From Sphingobacterium chuzhouense (GTDB lineage: Bacteria > Bacteroidota > Bacteroidia > Sphingobacteriales > Sphingobacteriaceae), in assembly GCF_014692525.1 (NCBI RefSeq), contig NZ_JACNYL010000001.1, positions 1,488,001 to 1,552,000 of the forward strand: a stretch of DNA of 64,000 nt, written 5' to 3'. The notes under the pieces are model-generated. The model had not been told where the DNA came from. It did not search any database and saw only the letters and a list, made by a program, of their open reading frames with translations. Position numbers and translations under genes: made by a program. Shown here piece by piece: positions 9,024-19,114 of the stretch (position 1 is its first letter; every line of letters begins with the position of its first letter).

Positions 9024-9351
9024 TCTTAAATTGTTAATAACTTGAAAACCAATATTTGACAAAAAAATTGTTTAAAACTTTCTCTTAAGACGAAGATGAC
9101 AAAAAAAAACGACCAAAAAAACTAAAAAATCAAAAAAAACGCAAACTCCTAACTATTAATTCTTTAAATAAAAAAATGCGGTTTTTTATAGACAAAACAA
9201 TCATTAAAAATATTTTTTCAACATCCAGATTTTTGACTTTTAAAAAACGCTGCTTCTGTATCTGAAAAACGCAAAACCTCCTTTAATGTGGAAAACTATT
9301 AGGCTTTTTTCGTTTATAAATATAGGGAATATTTAGGTATATACCATTCCA
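9024..9351. other. AT-rich gap upstream of dnaA
   Basis: About 330 bases, very A/T-rich with long A-runs, between the dnaA start and the dxs stop (both genes leftward). It presumably carries the dnaA promoter. One DnaA-box-like TGTGGAAAA occurs at 9287-9295, which could serve autoregulation, but no cluster is present. No gene was seen. Confidence 0.5.
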
Positions 9352-11280
9352 CTAAGATACCATTGTATCTGTTTTTATTCCTGTGGTCAATTTTTTAACT
9401 TGCTTTGCGATAGATGTTGCATCATATCCACAAATTTTCCAAAGCTCTGCCTGTTCGCCGTGTTCGATGATATCATCGGGAATTCCTAAACGAACCAATT
9501 TCGCTTCATAGCCGTGTTCTGCCATAAATTCCAATACGGCAGAACCAACTCCTCCCATAATACTGCCATCCTCCACCGTAATAATCTTGTTAAATTTTTT
9601 AAATACCTCATGCAACAATTCTTTGTCCAACGGTTTAACAAACCGTAAATCATAATGTGCAGGGTAAATACCTTCCTCATTTAACGCTTGGACGGCTTTC
9701 GCTGCTTCATTTCCAATAGCACCGAAACTTAAAATAGCTACCTCTTCTCCGTCATGCAATTTACGGCCTTTGCCTATTTCGAGTTTGACGAACGGACGTT
9801 TCCAATCCACCGTTACTCCATTACCACGTGGATAGCGAATAACAAATGGACCCATATCCGGTAATTGTGCCGTATACATCAGATTTCGAAGTTCTTCCTC
9901 GTTCATCGGGGCAGAAACAATCAAATTGGGGATACAGCGCATATACACAATATCGTATGCTCCATGATGTGTTGGACCATCGGCTCCAACAATTCCGGCA
10001 CGATCCAGACAAAAGACAACATTCAAATTTTGCAATGCCACATCATGGATGACTTGATCATAAGCGCGCTGCATGAACGAAGAATAAATATTACAAAAAG
10101 GTATTAATCCCTGTGTAGCCAAACCCGCGCTAAACGTTACTGCATGTTGCTCAGCTATACCTACATCAAAAGCGCGATTCGGCATAGCTTTCATCATAAT
10201 GTTTAACGATGACCCGGAAGGCATTGCTGGCGTAATCCCCATAATTTTATCATTGGCTTCTGCTAACTCTACTAACGTATAGCCAAAAACGTCTTGATAT
10301 TTCGGTGGTTGCGGTTTATCTAAAACCGATTTCTTAATCTCTCCCGTGATTTTATCAAATAAACCTGGGGCGTGCCATTTCGTTTGATCCTTCTCGGCTA
10401 ATGCATACCCTTTGCCTTTCACGGTCACGGCATGCAATAATTTTGGCCCGGGGATATGTTTAAGATCTTCTATGGTTTTCGCCAATTTCGTTACATCATG
10501 TCCATCTACAGGTCCAAAATAACGGAAATTCAGTGACTCGAATAGATTTGCATTCTTCAGTAATGTCCCTTTAATGCTTTGCTCCAATTTCTTTGCCCAT
10601 CCATAGGCGTCGGGGCCATTCTTCGAAATTTTAGCTAATACAGCAATCAGGTCATCCCGAAATTTATTATAGCTTCTAGATGTTGTAATACTAGTCAAGT
10701 ACTCTTTCATCGCCCCCACATTGGGATCAATAGACATACAGTTATCATTGAGTATAACCAGCAAGTTCGATTTCTCAATCCCCGCATGATTTAAAGCCTC
10801 AAAGGCCATCCCACCAGTTAACGCTCCGTCTCCGATTACGGCAACATGTTGTCTATCTTTCTCTCCTTTATATTCCGAAGCAACGGCCATCCCCAATGCA
10901 GCGGAAATAGATGTAGAAGAATGTCCTACGCCAAAAGCGTCGTATTCGCTTTCGCTTCTTTTTGGAAAACCTGATATTCCACCCAGAATCCGATTAGTAT
11001 GAAAGGTCTCTTTTCTCCCGGTTAATATCTTATGCCCATATGCTTGATGCCCTACATCGAAAATAATTTGATCGTAAGGTGTATTCAATACGTAGTGTAG
11101 CGCGACGGTTAATTCCACCACGCCCAAGCTAGCTGCAAAATGCCCCCCGTTCACGGAAACAATATCGATAATGAATTGTCTCAATTCACGGCAGACCTCT
11201 TCCAACTCACTTGGTTTCAACTTCCTGAGGTCTGAAGGATAATTTATTTGTTGTAATAGTGGACCTGCCTCTACTTGCAT
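9352..11280 (-). CDS. dxs: 1-deoxy-D-xylulose-5-phosphate synthase
   Basis: 642 residues, normal for Dxs. Visible motifs: [16 protein letters not shown] near the N-terminus, the thiamine diphosphate/Mg motif GDGALTGG...NDN at about 150-180, and the transketolase-type [10 protein letters not shown] with its catalytic glutamate in the middle third. It condenses pyruvate and glyceraldehyde 3-phosphate in the first step of the MEP isoprenoid route. It has its own promoter box 26-33 bases upstream and diverges from scpA. Confidence 0.97.
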   Translation of the reverse strand: MQVEAGPLLQQINYPSDLRKLKPSELEEVCRELRQFIIDIVSVNGGHFAASLGVVELTVALHYVLNTPYDQIIFDVGHQAYGHKILTGRKETFHTNRILGGISGFPKRSESEYDAFGVGHSSTSISAALGMAVASEYKGEKDRQHVAVIGDGALTGGMAFEALNHAGIEKSNLLVILNDNCMSIDPNVGAMKEYLTSITTSRSYNKFRDDLIAVLAKISKNGPDAYGWAKKLEQSIKGTLLKNANLFESLNFRYFGPVDGHDVTKLAKTIEDLKHIPGPKLLHAVTVKGKGYALAEKDQTKWHAPGLFDKITGEIKKSVLDKPQPPKYQDVFGYTLVELAEANDKIMGITPAMPSGSSLNIMMKAMPNRAFDVGIAEQHAVTFSAGLATQGLIPFCNIYSSFMQRAYDQVIHDVALQNLNVVFCLDRAGIVGADGPTHHGAYDIVYMRCIPNLIVSAPMNEEELRNLMYTAQLPDMGPFVIRYPRGNGVTVDWKRPFVKLEIGKGRKLHDGEEVAILSFGAIGNEAAKAVQALNEEGIYPAHYDLRFVKPLDKELLHEVFKKFNKIITVEDGSIMGGVGSAVLEFMAEHGYEAKLVRLGIPDDIIEHGEQAELWKICGYDATSIAKQVKKLTTGIKTDTMVS

Positions 11281-11305
11281 GTTTTCAATTATATAAAATA
11301 AGTTA

Positions 11306-11313
11306 CAAACTTA
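11306..11313 (-). promoter_or_regulatory. -7 box (TAAGTTTG) of dxs
   Basis: On the minus strand TAAGTTTG matches TAnnTTTG and ends 25 bases before the dxs ATG, giving a leader of roughly 20 bases. Confidence 0.5.
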
Positions 11314-11428
11314 ATAACTTATTCCCTAAACTACAGAACAATAAAAGCAAATAAAAGTTTATTCCTGTTAAAAATGAAATAATGCAGGGATATAAACAAT
11401 AGCGATGTATTGTTAATAGAATTTCAAT

Positions 11429-11437
11429 TGTGGATAA
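11429..11437 (+). promoter_or_regulatory. Single consensus DnaA box (TGTGGATAA)
   Basis: A perfect complement of TTATCCACA in the dxs-scpA divergent gap. It stands alone, so regulation by DnaA or a chance match is more likely than an origin. Confidence 0.35.
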
Positions 11438-11467
11438 AATATAAAGTAGCTTTAGCATACAATTCTT

Positions 11468-11475
11468 TATTTTTG
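11468..11475 (+). promoter_or_regulatory. -7 box (TATTTTTG) of scpA
   Basis: TATTTTTG matches TAnnTTTG and ends 8 bases before the scpA ATG, leaving room only for a very short leader. Confidence 0.45.
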
Positions 11476-11483
11476 AACAAGCT

Positions 11484-12257
11484 ATGCAAACAGCAGGTTA
11501 CGAAATCAAACTAGAGCAATTTGAAGGTCCTTTCGACCTGTTACTTTTCTTTATCGAAAGGGATGAATTGAACATCCATGACATTCCTATCTCTAAAATA
11601 ACAGATGATTTTTTAGACTATATTCAGAAAATGCAGTCCTTGAATATAGAGCTTGCTAGTGAATTTATATTTGTAGCCTCTACATTGATGCGTATCAAGG
11701 CAAAAATGCTTTTGCCTCGGCCAGAGCTGGATGACGCGGAAAATGAAATTGACCTGAAGAAAGAACTAACCCAAAAGCTTATTCTTTACAAGCAATTCAA
11801 GGAGGTGTGCGAAGAGTTACGTGTATTGGAAGAAAATCGAACAAGATTACACACTCGCGGGAATATAGTCAAGGACAATAAGATCGCGAGATATACCGAT
11901 ACAACGGAGGAAGAGTTATCTTCGTTCAACCTATATAAACTCTTGATGGTATACGAAAAATTAATGTTTAACTTTACCCATCGTGCCCAAGAAGTTACCC
12001 ATACGGTTGTAAAATTTCCATATACTATCGAACAGCAGAAAAAGGCAATTGCACAATTGATAGAAATGAATAAAAAGCTGGATTTCCAACAAATTATTAA
12101 AAGTTCCGAGAACAAAGTACAACTTGTATTCAATTTCTTAGCGATCCTGGAGATGCTTCAACAACGTTTATTAGAAATAGAAATAGGGCTAGGATTCAAT
12201 AATTTTTCAATCGGAAAAAAAGAAGAACTTTGTTACGAGTCCGAATATGTAGCCTAG
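11484..12257 (+). CDS. scpA: Segregation and condensation protein A
   Basis: 257 residues with the ScpA/kleisin start (EIKLEQFEGPFDLLLFFIERDELNI-type pattern over residues 7-31), a helical middle and a C-terminal winged-helix region around LVFNFLAILEML. ScpA bridges the SMC dimer heads together with ScpB and compacts and segregates the origin region. scpB and smc are not in the window. The 3' end overlaps the convergent glycerate kinase gene by four bases. It stands as a single gene near dnaA. Confidence 0.94.
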   Translation: MQTAGYEIKLEQFEGPFDLLLFFIERDELNIHDIPISKITDDFLDYIQKMQSLNIELASEFIFVASTLMRIKAKMLLPRPELDDAENEIDLKKELTQKLILYKQFKEVCEELRVLEENRTRLHTRGNIVKDNKIARYTDTTEEELSSFNLYKLLMVYEKLMFNFTHRAQEVTHTVVKFPYTIEQQKKAIAQLIEMNKKLDFQQIIKSSENKVQLVFNFLAILEMLQQRLLEIEIGLGFNNFSIGKKEELCYESEYVA

Positions 12258-13402
12258 TTATTTTTATTGTTACAGGCCAGTATATTTCCTAGAGCTTCAG
12301 CGGTACGACGAAGATTCTGTTCGGTATTTGCAAGTGCCTCTGCCAGCGGCATGGCTTCGTGACTAATAGGTAGCAGCACATCAAACATCTCTAATAAAGC
12401 AGATGAAGGTTCCAATGGTACTCTTCCTGCTATACCCACCGTCGGAATTGCATATTTCTTAGCTAATAAAGCCACACCTGCCGGAGCCTTGCCCGAGAGC
12501 GTCTGTTCATCGAGACTTCCTTCACCTGTAATAAGCCAATTAGCTTTTTTTATTACATCTTCAAAACCCGTCTTTTGCAAGAAATAAGCTATCCCATTTA
12601 CCAATTGCGCGTCTGCTAGAGCGTACATGCCGGCAGCTGCACCCCCTGCTGTACCGCCGGAAACGATATCTGCCATATTTTTTCCCGTAGTTTGTAAAAC
12701 AATATCACTTAATCGATGCAGAAAATTATCTAAAACCTTCACTTGTTCTTGAGAAGCTCCCTTTTGAGGCCCGAAAACGTTCGCCGCCCCTTCCTCTCCG
12801 AGAAGACGATTTTCTACATCACAAAGAATCTTAATGTCACTATCTACTATGCTTTTGTCCAGCCCACTTGTGTCGATACGTTCTAGATATTGCAATTGCT
12901 CGGGAATTGGGTCAAGTTCCTTTCCTTTCTTATCAAAAAAACGTACACCAAGAGCATGAAGCATACCGCATCCACCATCTACCGTAGCAGAGCCTCCCAT
13001 CCCTAAAATAATTTGGTTTACCTTATGGTGTTCCAGCGCATGCAGGATTAATTGACCAGTGCCTTTACTACTTGCTTGAAGCGGATTTCGTTCTTCTTCT
13101 TTTATCAAACGGATACCCGATGCATCAGCCATTTCAATTATAGCAGTTTTCCCACCTTCTACCAGACTATATGACGCTTCAACAGGCGTTCCTAATGGCC
13201 CCAAAACAGTCTTTGTGACTAACATCCCTCCTAATTTTTCATGCAAAAGTTTACATGTACCGTCACCTCCGTCACCAATAGGAAACAGCGTTGTACGACA
13301 GTCTAGTCGGCTCTGGGAAAAACCTTCGCCTAAAGCCTCTGCAACCTGTCGAGCGTCCAGACTATGTTTAAAAGCATTTGGGGCAATAAGAAGATGTAAC
13401 AT
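12254..13402 (-). CDS. glxK: Glycerate kinase (GarK/GlxK family)
   Basis: 382 residues with family motifs: APNAFKHSL at 7-15 (the family DSFKGSL site), GDGGDGT at 44-50, GMGGSATVDGGCGML around 133-147 and TGEGSLDEQT in the last third. It phosphorylates D-glycerate, usually to 2-phosphoglycerate. It follows the GntP permease by 14 bases, a pairing common for glycerate or other sugar-acid use, and closes the likely four-gene unit that begins with murQ. Confidence 0.93.
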   Translation of the reverse strand: MLHLLIAPNAFKHSLDARQVAEALGEGFSQSRLDCRTTLFPIGDGGDGTCKLLHEKLGGMLVTKTVLGPLGTPVEASYSLVEGGKTAIIEMADASGIRLIKEEERNPLQASSKGTGQLILHALEHHKVNQIILGMGGSATVDGGCGMLHALGVRFFDKKGKELDPIPEQLQYLERIDTSGLDKSIVDSDIKILCDVENRLLGEEGAANVFGPQKGASQEQVKVLDNFLHRLSDIVLQTTGKNMADIVSGGTAGGAAAGMYALADAQLVNGIAYFLQKTGFEDVIKKANWLITGEGSLDEQTLSGKAPAGVALLAKKYAIPTVGIAGRVPLEPSSALLEMFDVLLPISHEAMPLAEALANTEQNLRRTAEALGNILACNNKNN

Positions 13403-13416
13403 AGGAGGAGTTTAAT

Positions 13417-14754
13417 TTAGAGAACCAAATATAACAAATAAATTAACCCAATAGCTACAATACCCATTACCAGTGTAGCGACCGTATACACACGCAACAT
13501 CACACTCATACCTATACCGGAAAAACGGGAAATTACCCAAAAATAAGAGTCGTTAGCATGGGAAACCATCATCGATCCAGCACCCATAGCTAATACAGCA
13601 CAAACCTTACCCATCGTATGATCCAAACCGAGGGAAGACAACATCGGCAATACCATCGTGGCTGTCGTAATAATGGCGACGGAAGAAGAGCCTTGTGCTG
13701 TCTTCAGCAGGGAAGCAACAATAAAAGGAAAAAATAAACCTAAACTACTAACCACATCGTTTCCTGATAAGTACTCCGCCATGTTGACTTGCGCGATAAG
13801 CGCTCCGAAAGCACCGCCTGCTCCAATAATTAGTAAAATATCTCCTGCTTTTTCAACCGCTTGGCGTAAAAGCGCATTAAAGTCCTCCCTTTTCCAATTT
13901 CGCTTCCCAAAAATTGCCAATAAAATACCTATACCTAAAGCTACCTCCGGAGCTCCAATGGCGTACAACGATTTTAGCAAGAAAGAGGAAGATTCGTTTA
14001 CCGTAATAAACGATCGAATACCTATTAACAAAATTGGGATAGCAATAGGCAAAATCGATATGCCAACCGACGGAAGTTGTTGTTGTGTAATCTGTTCCAT
14101 TACCACATCATCTTGTTTTGGAGATATCGTTACAGGCATATTTATGGTTGCATATTTCGCCCAAAGGAAACCGCAAAAAGCCGTTGGAATCGCCACGAGC
14201 ATACCATAAAGAACAACCAATCCAAAATCGGCAGATAATGTCGCGGTAGCGGCTGCAGCTCCAGGATGGGGTGGGATGAGGCAATGAACTGCGTATAAAC
14301 CCGATGCCAACGACGCAGCCATTAATGCCATCGTTGTACCAGTACGGGCGGCAATATTATTATTTAAGCTGCTCAATACAATATAGCCCGAATCACAAAA
14401 AATAGGAAGGCCTACTACGTAGCCTGTTATATTCATTGCGCTTGCCGCTCGTTGCTGTCCTGTTAATTTAAGGATGGCATTCGCTAATACGACTGTTGCT
14501 CCGGTATGCTCCAAAATAATACCCAACGTGGTGCCAAAAACAATAATCAAGCCTAGCGCACCGATAATATTTCCAAAACCTGTTTTTGTCGTTGCCAGTA
14601 TATCAGCAAGAGAAAGCTCAAGGCCTAATCCAACCAATAGACATGCAGCTATCAACGCAAAAAATGCATGTATTTTATATTTCGTTGTCAAGACGACAAT
14701 CAATACAATGCCTGTCAGCAGGACAATCATACTTTGGAGAAATGGAATAGTCAT
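13417..14754 (-). CDS. GntP family hydroxy-acid permease
   Basis: 445 residues, nearly all hydrophobic, with about 12 membrane segments. GntP hallmarks include the GFGNIIGALGLIIVFGTTLG-type stretch at about 58-77, the GLPIFCDSGYIVL segment and the CLIPPHPGAAA motif. The family takes up gluconate, glycerate and related hydroxy acids by proton symport. Lying between the GH89 glycosidase and glycerate kinase genes, it most simply imports glycerate, but the substrate is inferred from context only. Confidence 0.93.
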   Translation of the reverse strand: MTIPFLQSMIVLLTGIVLIVVLTTKYKIHAFFALIAACLLVGLGLELSLADILATTKTGFGNIIGALGLIIVFGTTLGIILEHTGATVVLANAILKLTGQQRAASAMNITGYVVGLPIFCDSGYIVLSSLNNNIAARTGTTMALMAASLASGLYAVHCLIPPHPGAAAATATLSADFGLVVLYGMLVAIPTAFCGFLWAKYATINMPVTISPKQDDVVMEQITQQQLPSVGISILPIAIPILLIGIRSFITVNESSSFLLKSLYAIGAPEVALGIGILLAIFGKRNWKREDFNALLRQAVEKAGDILLIIGAGGAFGALIAQVNMAEYLSGNDVVSSLGLFFPFIVASLLKTAQGSSSVAIITTATMVLPMLSSLGLDHTMGKVCAVLAMGAGSMMVSHANDSYFWVISRFSGIGMSVMLRVYTVATLVMGIVAIGLIYLLYLVL

Positions 14755-14776
14755 TTTTAAAATTAAAAATTAATTC

Positions 14777-17047
14777 CTAAAAAGCTGGCGCGGACAGTGT
14801 TTCTCCCGTAATCGGATTGACTGCATTCTTGTAAATAGCCGCTATATGTTCATGATAGGATTTAAACAATGACGTCGCCGTCGTCACCGCATCACCTTTA
14901 GGGCTCTCCGGATAACGGTCTTTCATTTGAATCCACGTCCACTCCCAGTCCCTAATTTCCTCATTGATCGCGGTCGCATCCACTTCTGCTCCTTTCTTCA
15001 ATTGACCGTCTACATAAGTGAAAAATTTCTTCCATCGTTTTTTATAAAAATGGGTCATCAAACCGCTCCATTGCCTTGCCGAGTAATCATGTAGCGTAGT
15101 ACCCATTTTACCGTGCCATAACGTTATCAGATTGCGTGCATTCCATTCATACAAATCCCGTTCTTCTTGATTTGTTCCCCACTTTTTCGCACTTTCCAAC
15201 CATGTGCCCAACAAGAAATCCGGATGTGTACCAAGAAGACGATCCATGTCATCTATAACAGCGAGAAACTGAGAACTATACCGTTGCATTTCCTTTTGGT
15301 TCTTTTGTTCATACGCCACAACATAATGAGCATGCAATTCATCCGCATAATTGGCGAGTACTTGTCGGGTTAGATTAACTACATCATATTGATATCCCTC
15401 ATTTTGCTTCAGTTCATCCGATACATTTAGTAACTGCTCCCAAGCTGGCAGCAAATCCGCGGGATTATAGAAAGAATGGACGTTCGTCCGTGGGCCTTGC
15501 CTAGCGAAACCCGGACGTGCGTTTGCCATGGATCTTGATCCTCCCGAATTTATATCTCCGGTATAACCATAAACCGTACGTTGTAGAACATGCCAGGCCC
15601 GAAGTGCCTGTGGATTGGTAGAGTGATAGCGCCGTTGTGCGTAGTCAGCTACCCAATTATCTAAATTAATGGTATCGCTACGCCATGTATTATCCATAAG
15701 AAGTTGATAGATTACAGGGGTGTGGCCAATGGCTTCGGACGTAATACCAATACCTTGAAACTTTCCTTTTTGTGGATGATGTAGTGTTTCGGCAGGTCCA
15801 TTTGCAATAATGGGCATTTTGCCAAATAGGTTGTTATTTCCTCCAAAATTATGCACCATACACCATAGCCATGGCTTCCCATAGTAGGCTTCGGTACGAT
15901 TCCATACGGGTCGTGTTTCCGTCCACAGGTCCAGTACGATCATATTATCATCCGGAACTGCATTGAGCAATGCTTGAATCTGCTCAGGTTGCCAAAAACT
16001 CTCCTTGAAATAAAACATCCAACCTTGCATGACCCATATAGCTTCAGGGTCTGACGCAGCCATAGATTGGTATAATTGCCTACTCATATCCCGAAGATAA
16101 GCGGGATCATTGGAGGGAGGCATCACCTCAATAAATGTATCAGCAGTATACAAGTGATCCGTGCCATACGTTCGGGTTTGTTCATCGATAAACCGACGGC
16201 CAATTTCCACAAACATCGAATCGTCCGGATCGAGAATATCAACTTCGGGAAAGACTGTCCACTGTACCTTTTTAGTCTTAGCTCCGGGGAATTTTTCGCT
16301 GAAAGTGGGAGGAACATGTCCCGTAAACGCCGGAAGTATCGGTTTCATTCCAAATGCCCGTTGTCTATCTAATATTTTTTTCGTCAATATTTCCTGTTGA
16401 TCAATCCAATACTGAGGTAGGGTTCCTCCATAACCATCGAGTAGCCCCATCCAATTAAAACCAGAGTAGGCTGGACCACTGAAAAAAACTTCTAGTTCCT
16501 TGTTGGTAAAACCCAAATCGCGATAAACCCGTTGCCACACCGAATTTTGTCCTCCTATTGTAAGTGGCATATTAATACCATGGAGCGCCATCCAATCAAT
16601 TTCTTTCTCCCATCGCTCCCAGTCCCACCAAGCCATGCTGTAGTTGTACGTGACATAATTCAAATAGTATCGATAGATATAGGGTGAACTTTCTCTTATC
16701 TTTTTAGGAACCGGCGGTAACTGTCTAGGTAAATGAAGTTGATTGCCATTCCATGAAATGTCTGCCTTACAGATCGTTTTAAGGTAATGGTGCAACGCCG
16801 ATGCAATAGATACGCCATTGTTTCCTTTTAAAAGGATTTTATTTCCTACACTCTCTATCTCAAAAGCATCTCCATCCGTATTGTCAGCGATAATTCGTAC
16901 CTCTATTTGTTCATGGTGCTCCGGTAATAAACGGGCAATCAAATTTCGGATTTCCTTTAGGGCTTCTGAAGATTGTGCGACCCCGTGCGTCGGAATAACG
17001 AAACATAAAAAAAATAAGGAGTACAATAAAAAAATTTTTCTGCGCAT
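14777..17047 (-). CDS. Alpha-N-acetylglucosaminidase, glycoside hydrolase family 89
   Basis: 756 residues with a signal peptide ending in GVAQS, so exported. It matches the human NAGLU layout: an N-terminal beta domain, a TIM-barrel (ISWNGNQLHLP then YRYYLNYVTYNYSMAWWDW-type segment), and a helical C-terminal region. The two catalytic glutamates are in place: ADTFIEV (human E316 site) and ITSEAIG (human E446 site). The HNFGGNNNLFG motif is also conserved. It releases terminal alpha-linked GlcNAc. It is followed 22 bases later by the GntP gene and preceded by murQ. Confidence 0.94.
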   Translation of the reverse strand: MRRKIFLLYSLFFLCFVIPTHGVAQSSEALKEIRNLIARLLPEHHEQIEVRIIADNTDGDAFEIESVGNKILLKGNNGVSIASALHHYLKTICKADISWNGNQLHLPRQLPPVPKKIRESSPYIYRYYLNYVTYNYSMAWWDWERWEKEIDWMALHGINMPLTIGGQNSVWQRVYRDLGFTNKELEVFFSGPAYSGFNWMGLLDGYGGTLPQYWIDQQEILTKKILDRQRAFGMKPILPAFTGHVPPTFSEKFPGAKTKKVQWTVFPEVDILDPDDSMFVEIGRRFIDEQTRTYGTDHLYTADTFIEVMPPSNDPAYLRDMSRQLYQSMAASDPEAIWVMQGWMFYFKESFWQPEQIQALLNAVPDDNMIVLDLWTETRPVWNRTEAYYGKPWLWCMVHNFGGNNNLFGKMPIIANGPAETLHHPQKGKFQGIGITSEAIGHTPVIYQLLMDNTWRSDTINLDNWVADYAQRRYHSTNPQALRAWHVLQRTVYGYTGDINSGGSRSMANARPGFARQGPRTNVHSFYNPADLLPAWEQLLNVSDELKQNEGYQYDVVNLTRQVLANYADELHAHYVVAYEQKNQKEMQRYSSQFLAVIDDMDRLLGTHPDFLLGTWLESAKKWGTNQEERDLYEWNARNLITLWHGKMGTTLHDYSARQWSGLMTHFYKKRWKKFFTYVDGQLKKGAEVDATAINEEIRDWEWTWIQMKDRYPESPKGDAVTTATSLFKSYHEHIAAIYKNAVNPITGETLSAPAF

Positions 17048-17095
17048 AATATAGGGTGTTGTGGTTAATCATTATTTGATTTTGTTTGATAATAT

Positions 17096-17914
17096 TTAAA
17101 CATGCAAAAATTCTCGTACAGCCAATTTAACACTACCATACTTTAATAGCGCTTTTTTAGCTGTTTCATAATCTGTAATACCTGTTTGTTTCATAATCAT
17201 CCGTACGCCACGATCGACTAACTTACTATTGCTGATCTGCATGTTTACCATTTGATTATCTTCCACTAATCCAATACCGATCATGGTGGCTGTTGAAATC
17301 ATATTCAGCACAAGTTTCTGTGCCGTTCCGCTTTTCATACGTGTACTGCCGGACACAAATTCAGGACCGACGACCAATTCAATGGGATAATCTGCGTAAC
17401 GTGCCACAGGTGAGCCTTGATTACACACAATACAGCCCGTTACAACACCTTCTAGCTGGGCATTACGTAAAGCTCCGACCACGTAAGGCGTAGTACCACT
17501 AGCAGCAATACCAATCACAACATCCTTAGACGAAATATGATATGACTGTAAATCTGTCCAACCAAGGGTCTCATCGTCTTCAGCTTCTTCAATACCATAC
17601 CGCAGTGCAGCATCGCCCCCCGCCATAATTCCAACGACAAGATCTGGTGACACTCCGTAGGTAGGTGGACATTCACTGGCGTCTAACACACCTAGCCGCC
17701 CGCTGGTGCCAGCTCCGATATAAAATAACCGACCACCCGACAATATTCTTTCCTTGATAACATCGACAAGAGCCGTGATGTTTGGAATGGATTTTTCTAT
17801 CGCATAAGGAACCGTTTTATCTTCATTGTTAATATTAATGAGGACCTCTTCTGTTGTCATTTTTTCTAAATTCCGGTAATGGGACGGTTGCTCCGTAACT
17901 TTTATAAAATTCAT
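17096..17914 (-). CDS. murQ: N-acetylmuramic acid 6-phosphate etherase
   Basis: 272 residues, slightly shorter than E. coli MurQ (298). The sugar-isomerase fold shows GAGTSGRLGVLDASECPPT at about 62-80 and the later SGSTRMKSGTAQK motif. MurQ removes D-lactate from MurNAc-6-phosphate to give GlcNAc-6-phosphate. AnmK, which makes MurNAc-6-phosphate from anhydroMurNAc, is encoded at 47182-48378, so the window holds two consecutive recycling steps. It is the first gene of the murQ-GH89-gntP-glxK unit. Confidence 0.96.
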   Translation of the reverse strand: MNFIKVTEQPSHYRNLEKMTTEEVLININNEDKTVPYAIEKSIPNITALVDVIKERILSGGRLFYIGAGTSGRLGVLDASECPPTYGVSPDLVVGIMAGGDAALRYGIEEAEDDETLGWTDLQSYHISSKDVVIGIAASGTTPYVVGALRNAQLEGVVTGCIVCNQGSPVARYADYPIELVVGPEFVSGSTRMKSGTAQKLVLNMISTATMIGIGLVEDNQMVNMQISNSKLVDRGVRMIMKQTGITDYETAKKALLKYGSVKLAVREFLHV

Positions 17915-18128
17915 TTTGTATTTATATATATGTGTTTATACATTTTTTAATAACCTGTTTTAGTGTAGATTAATAATAAACATTTTAATGTACTAGTGTA
18001 TACTAGCACAATTATATATATACTGTTTTTATCTTGCAAATATTTTCAGCTATTTATTTTTTTTAATAAACACGAAAAGCCCGATTTTAATAATTGGGTT
18101 TAGATAACGGAACTTGGGATAATGAGGT

Positions 18129-18875
18129 TTATCTTTTTTTAAAAATTCTATTCTTTACGTCTTCAGAAGACTTCAATTCATGCAAACTTCTCAGCAAAAA
18201 GTTATAACGGTCCCGATGAGCAACTGTCGGAAGTTCTCTTGCTGCTTTAAAACCGGCAAGAACGGCGGAAGAGCTCATGTTTTTAAATCTAGCTAAAAAA
18301 CTTTCTATATCTACATCTTCCAAAAATCCGTCCACCAATCCATATTCCATTGCTTCTCGGGCAGAAAAATAGTCGGTATGTAAACATAGCTGCAACATCT
18401 TTTTTTCCGGCATTACCTGCAACAAACTCGCCATAACTTGAAATGGGAATATCCCGAGGTCTAACTCCGGCAATCTAAACTGTACGTTTTCCGAGCAGAA
18501 AACATAAGTACATCCGGCAACTATTAGAAATGCGCCGGCAATAACATTTCCTTCCACAATGGCTATAGATGGTTTGTACAAGTTTGCAAACACCTCTCCA
18601 AAAGATATATCTTTATTTTTGACATGCGGATTCCGAATATCCAGATCGGCATCCTGAAACGTTTTCAAATCCATACCTGCGCAGAAAACAGATCCTTCGG
18701 CTTTTAACATAACCACTTTAACGCTGTCATCGTCGTTCGCGTCTTGAAAAGCATGTGCTATTTCATTCACCATCGTCGGTGTAAACGCGTTCCGTTTCTC
18801 AGGTCGTGCGAGCGTAACTTCCATCCAGAAATCCATTTTGCTTACCTTAATATATTGATATGTTATTGTCTGCAT
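18129..18875 (-). CDS. Crotonase (enoyl-CoA hydratase/isomerase) family protein
   Basis: 248 residues with the crotonase fold: LARPEKRNAFTP, oxyanion-hole segment FCAGMDL, the second oxyanion segment GNVIAGAF, and LPELDLGIFP carrying one of the two usual catalytic glutamates. The other catalytic Glu of hydratases (the E in GGGCELA) aligns with Leu here, so full hydratase chemistry is uncertain. Context (HMG-CoA lyase, carboxyltransferase) suggests methylglutaconyl-CoA hydratase. A promoter box lies only four bases before the ATG. Confidence 0.85.
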   Translation of the reverse strand: MQTITYQYIKVSKMDFWMEVTLARPEKRNAFTPTMVNEIAHAFQDANDDDSVKVVMLKAEGSVFCAGMDLKTFQDADLDIRNPHVKNKDISFGEVFANLYKPSIAIVEGNVIAGAFLIVAGCTYVFCSENVQFRLPELDLGIFPFQVMASLLQVMPEKKMLQLCLHTDYFSAREAMEYGLVDGFLEDVDIESFLARFKNMSSSAVLAGFKAARELPTVAHRDRYNFLLRSLHELKSSEDVKNRIFKKR

Positions 18876-18879
18876 GTAT

Positions 18880-18887
18880 CAAAGATA
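18880..18887 (-). promoter_or_regulatory. -7 box (TATCTTTG) of the crotonase gene
   Basis: On the minus strand TATCTTTG matches TAnnTTTG and is separated from the ATG by only four bases, implying a leaderless or near-leaderless transcript. Confidence 0.5.
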
Positions 18888-19114
18888 TCGCTTTTCCATT
18901 CTTTATCTTTCATTCGAATAATTATCTATGAGTATTAAATCTCAATTGTATAGATGAGCTCGTTACACTCGGTTTGTTTTTTAATGGCAATGAAGCTTGC
19001 ATAAATTATTTATTATCTTCCGTATATGGCAATTTACACAGATTTCATCTAAATATTTATCCAATGGTGATGAAGCTTGTTGGAGCTAATTGATTTATGT
19101 GCTTTTTTTGAGTG

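Noticed and set aside
9024..9351. AT-rich gap upstream of dnaA as the origin
   Set aside because: Only one DnaA-box-like 9-mer (9287-9295) was found, and C>G on the + strand continues on both sides, so there is no skew change here.
9824..9833. CACGTG palindrome inside dxs as a third parS site
   Set aside because: The flanks do not match the parS consensus and the codons encode a conserved Dxs segment.
11429..11437. Perfect DnaA box TGTGGATAA in the dxs-scpA gap as the origin
   Set aside because: It is a single box without a cluster, and hand counts show the same C>G bias on either side.
18080..18102. Hairpin after the crotonase gene as a terminator
   Set aside because: The 7-base stem needs a mismatch on the transcribed strand and the T-run is short, so support is too weak to list.
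18984..19079. Repeated 16-mer ATGG(C/T)(A/G)ATGAAGCTTG (18984-18999 and 19064-19079)
   Set aside because: Only two imperfect copies in an intergenic region, with no sign of a mobile element, array or binding site.
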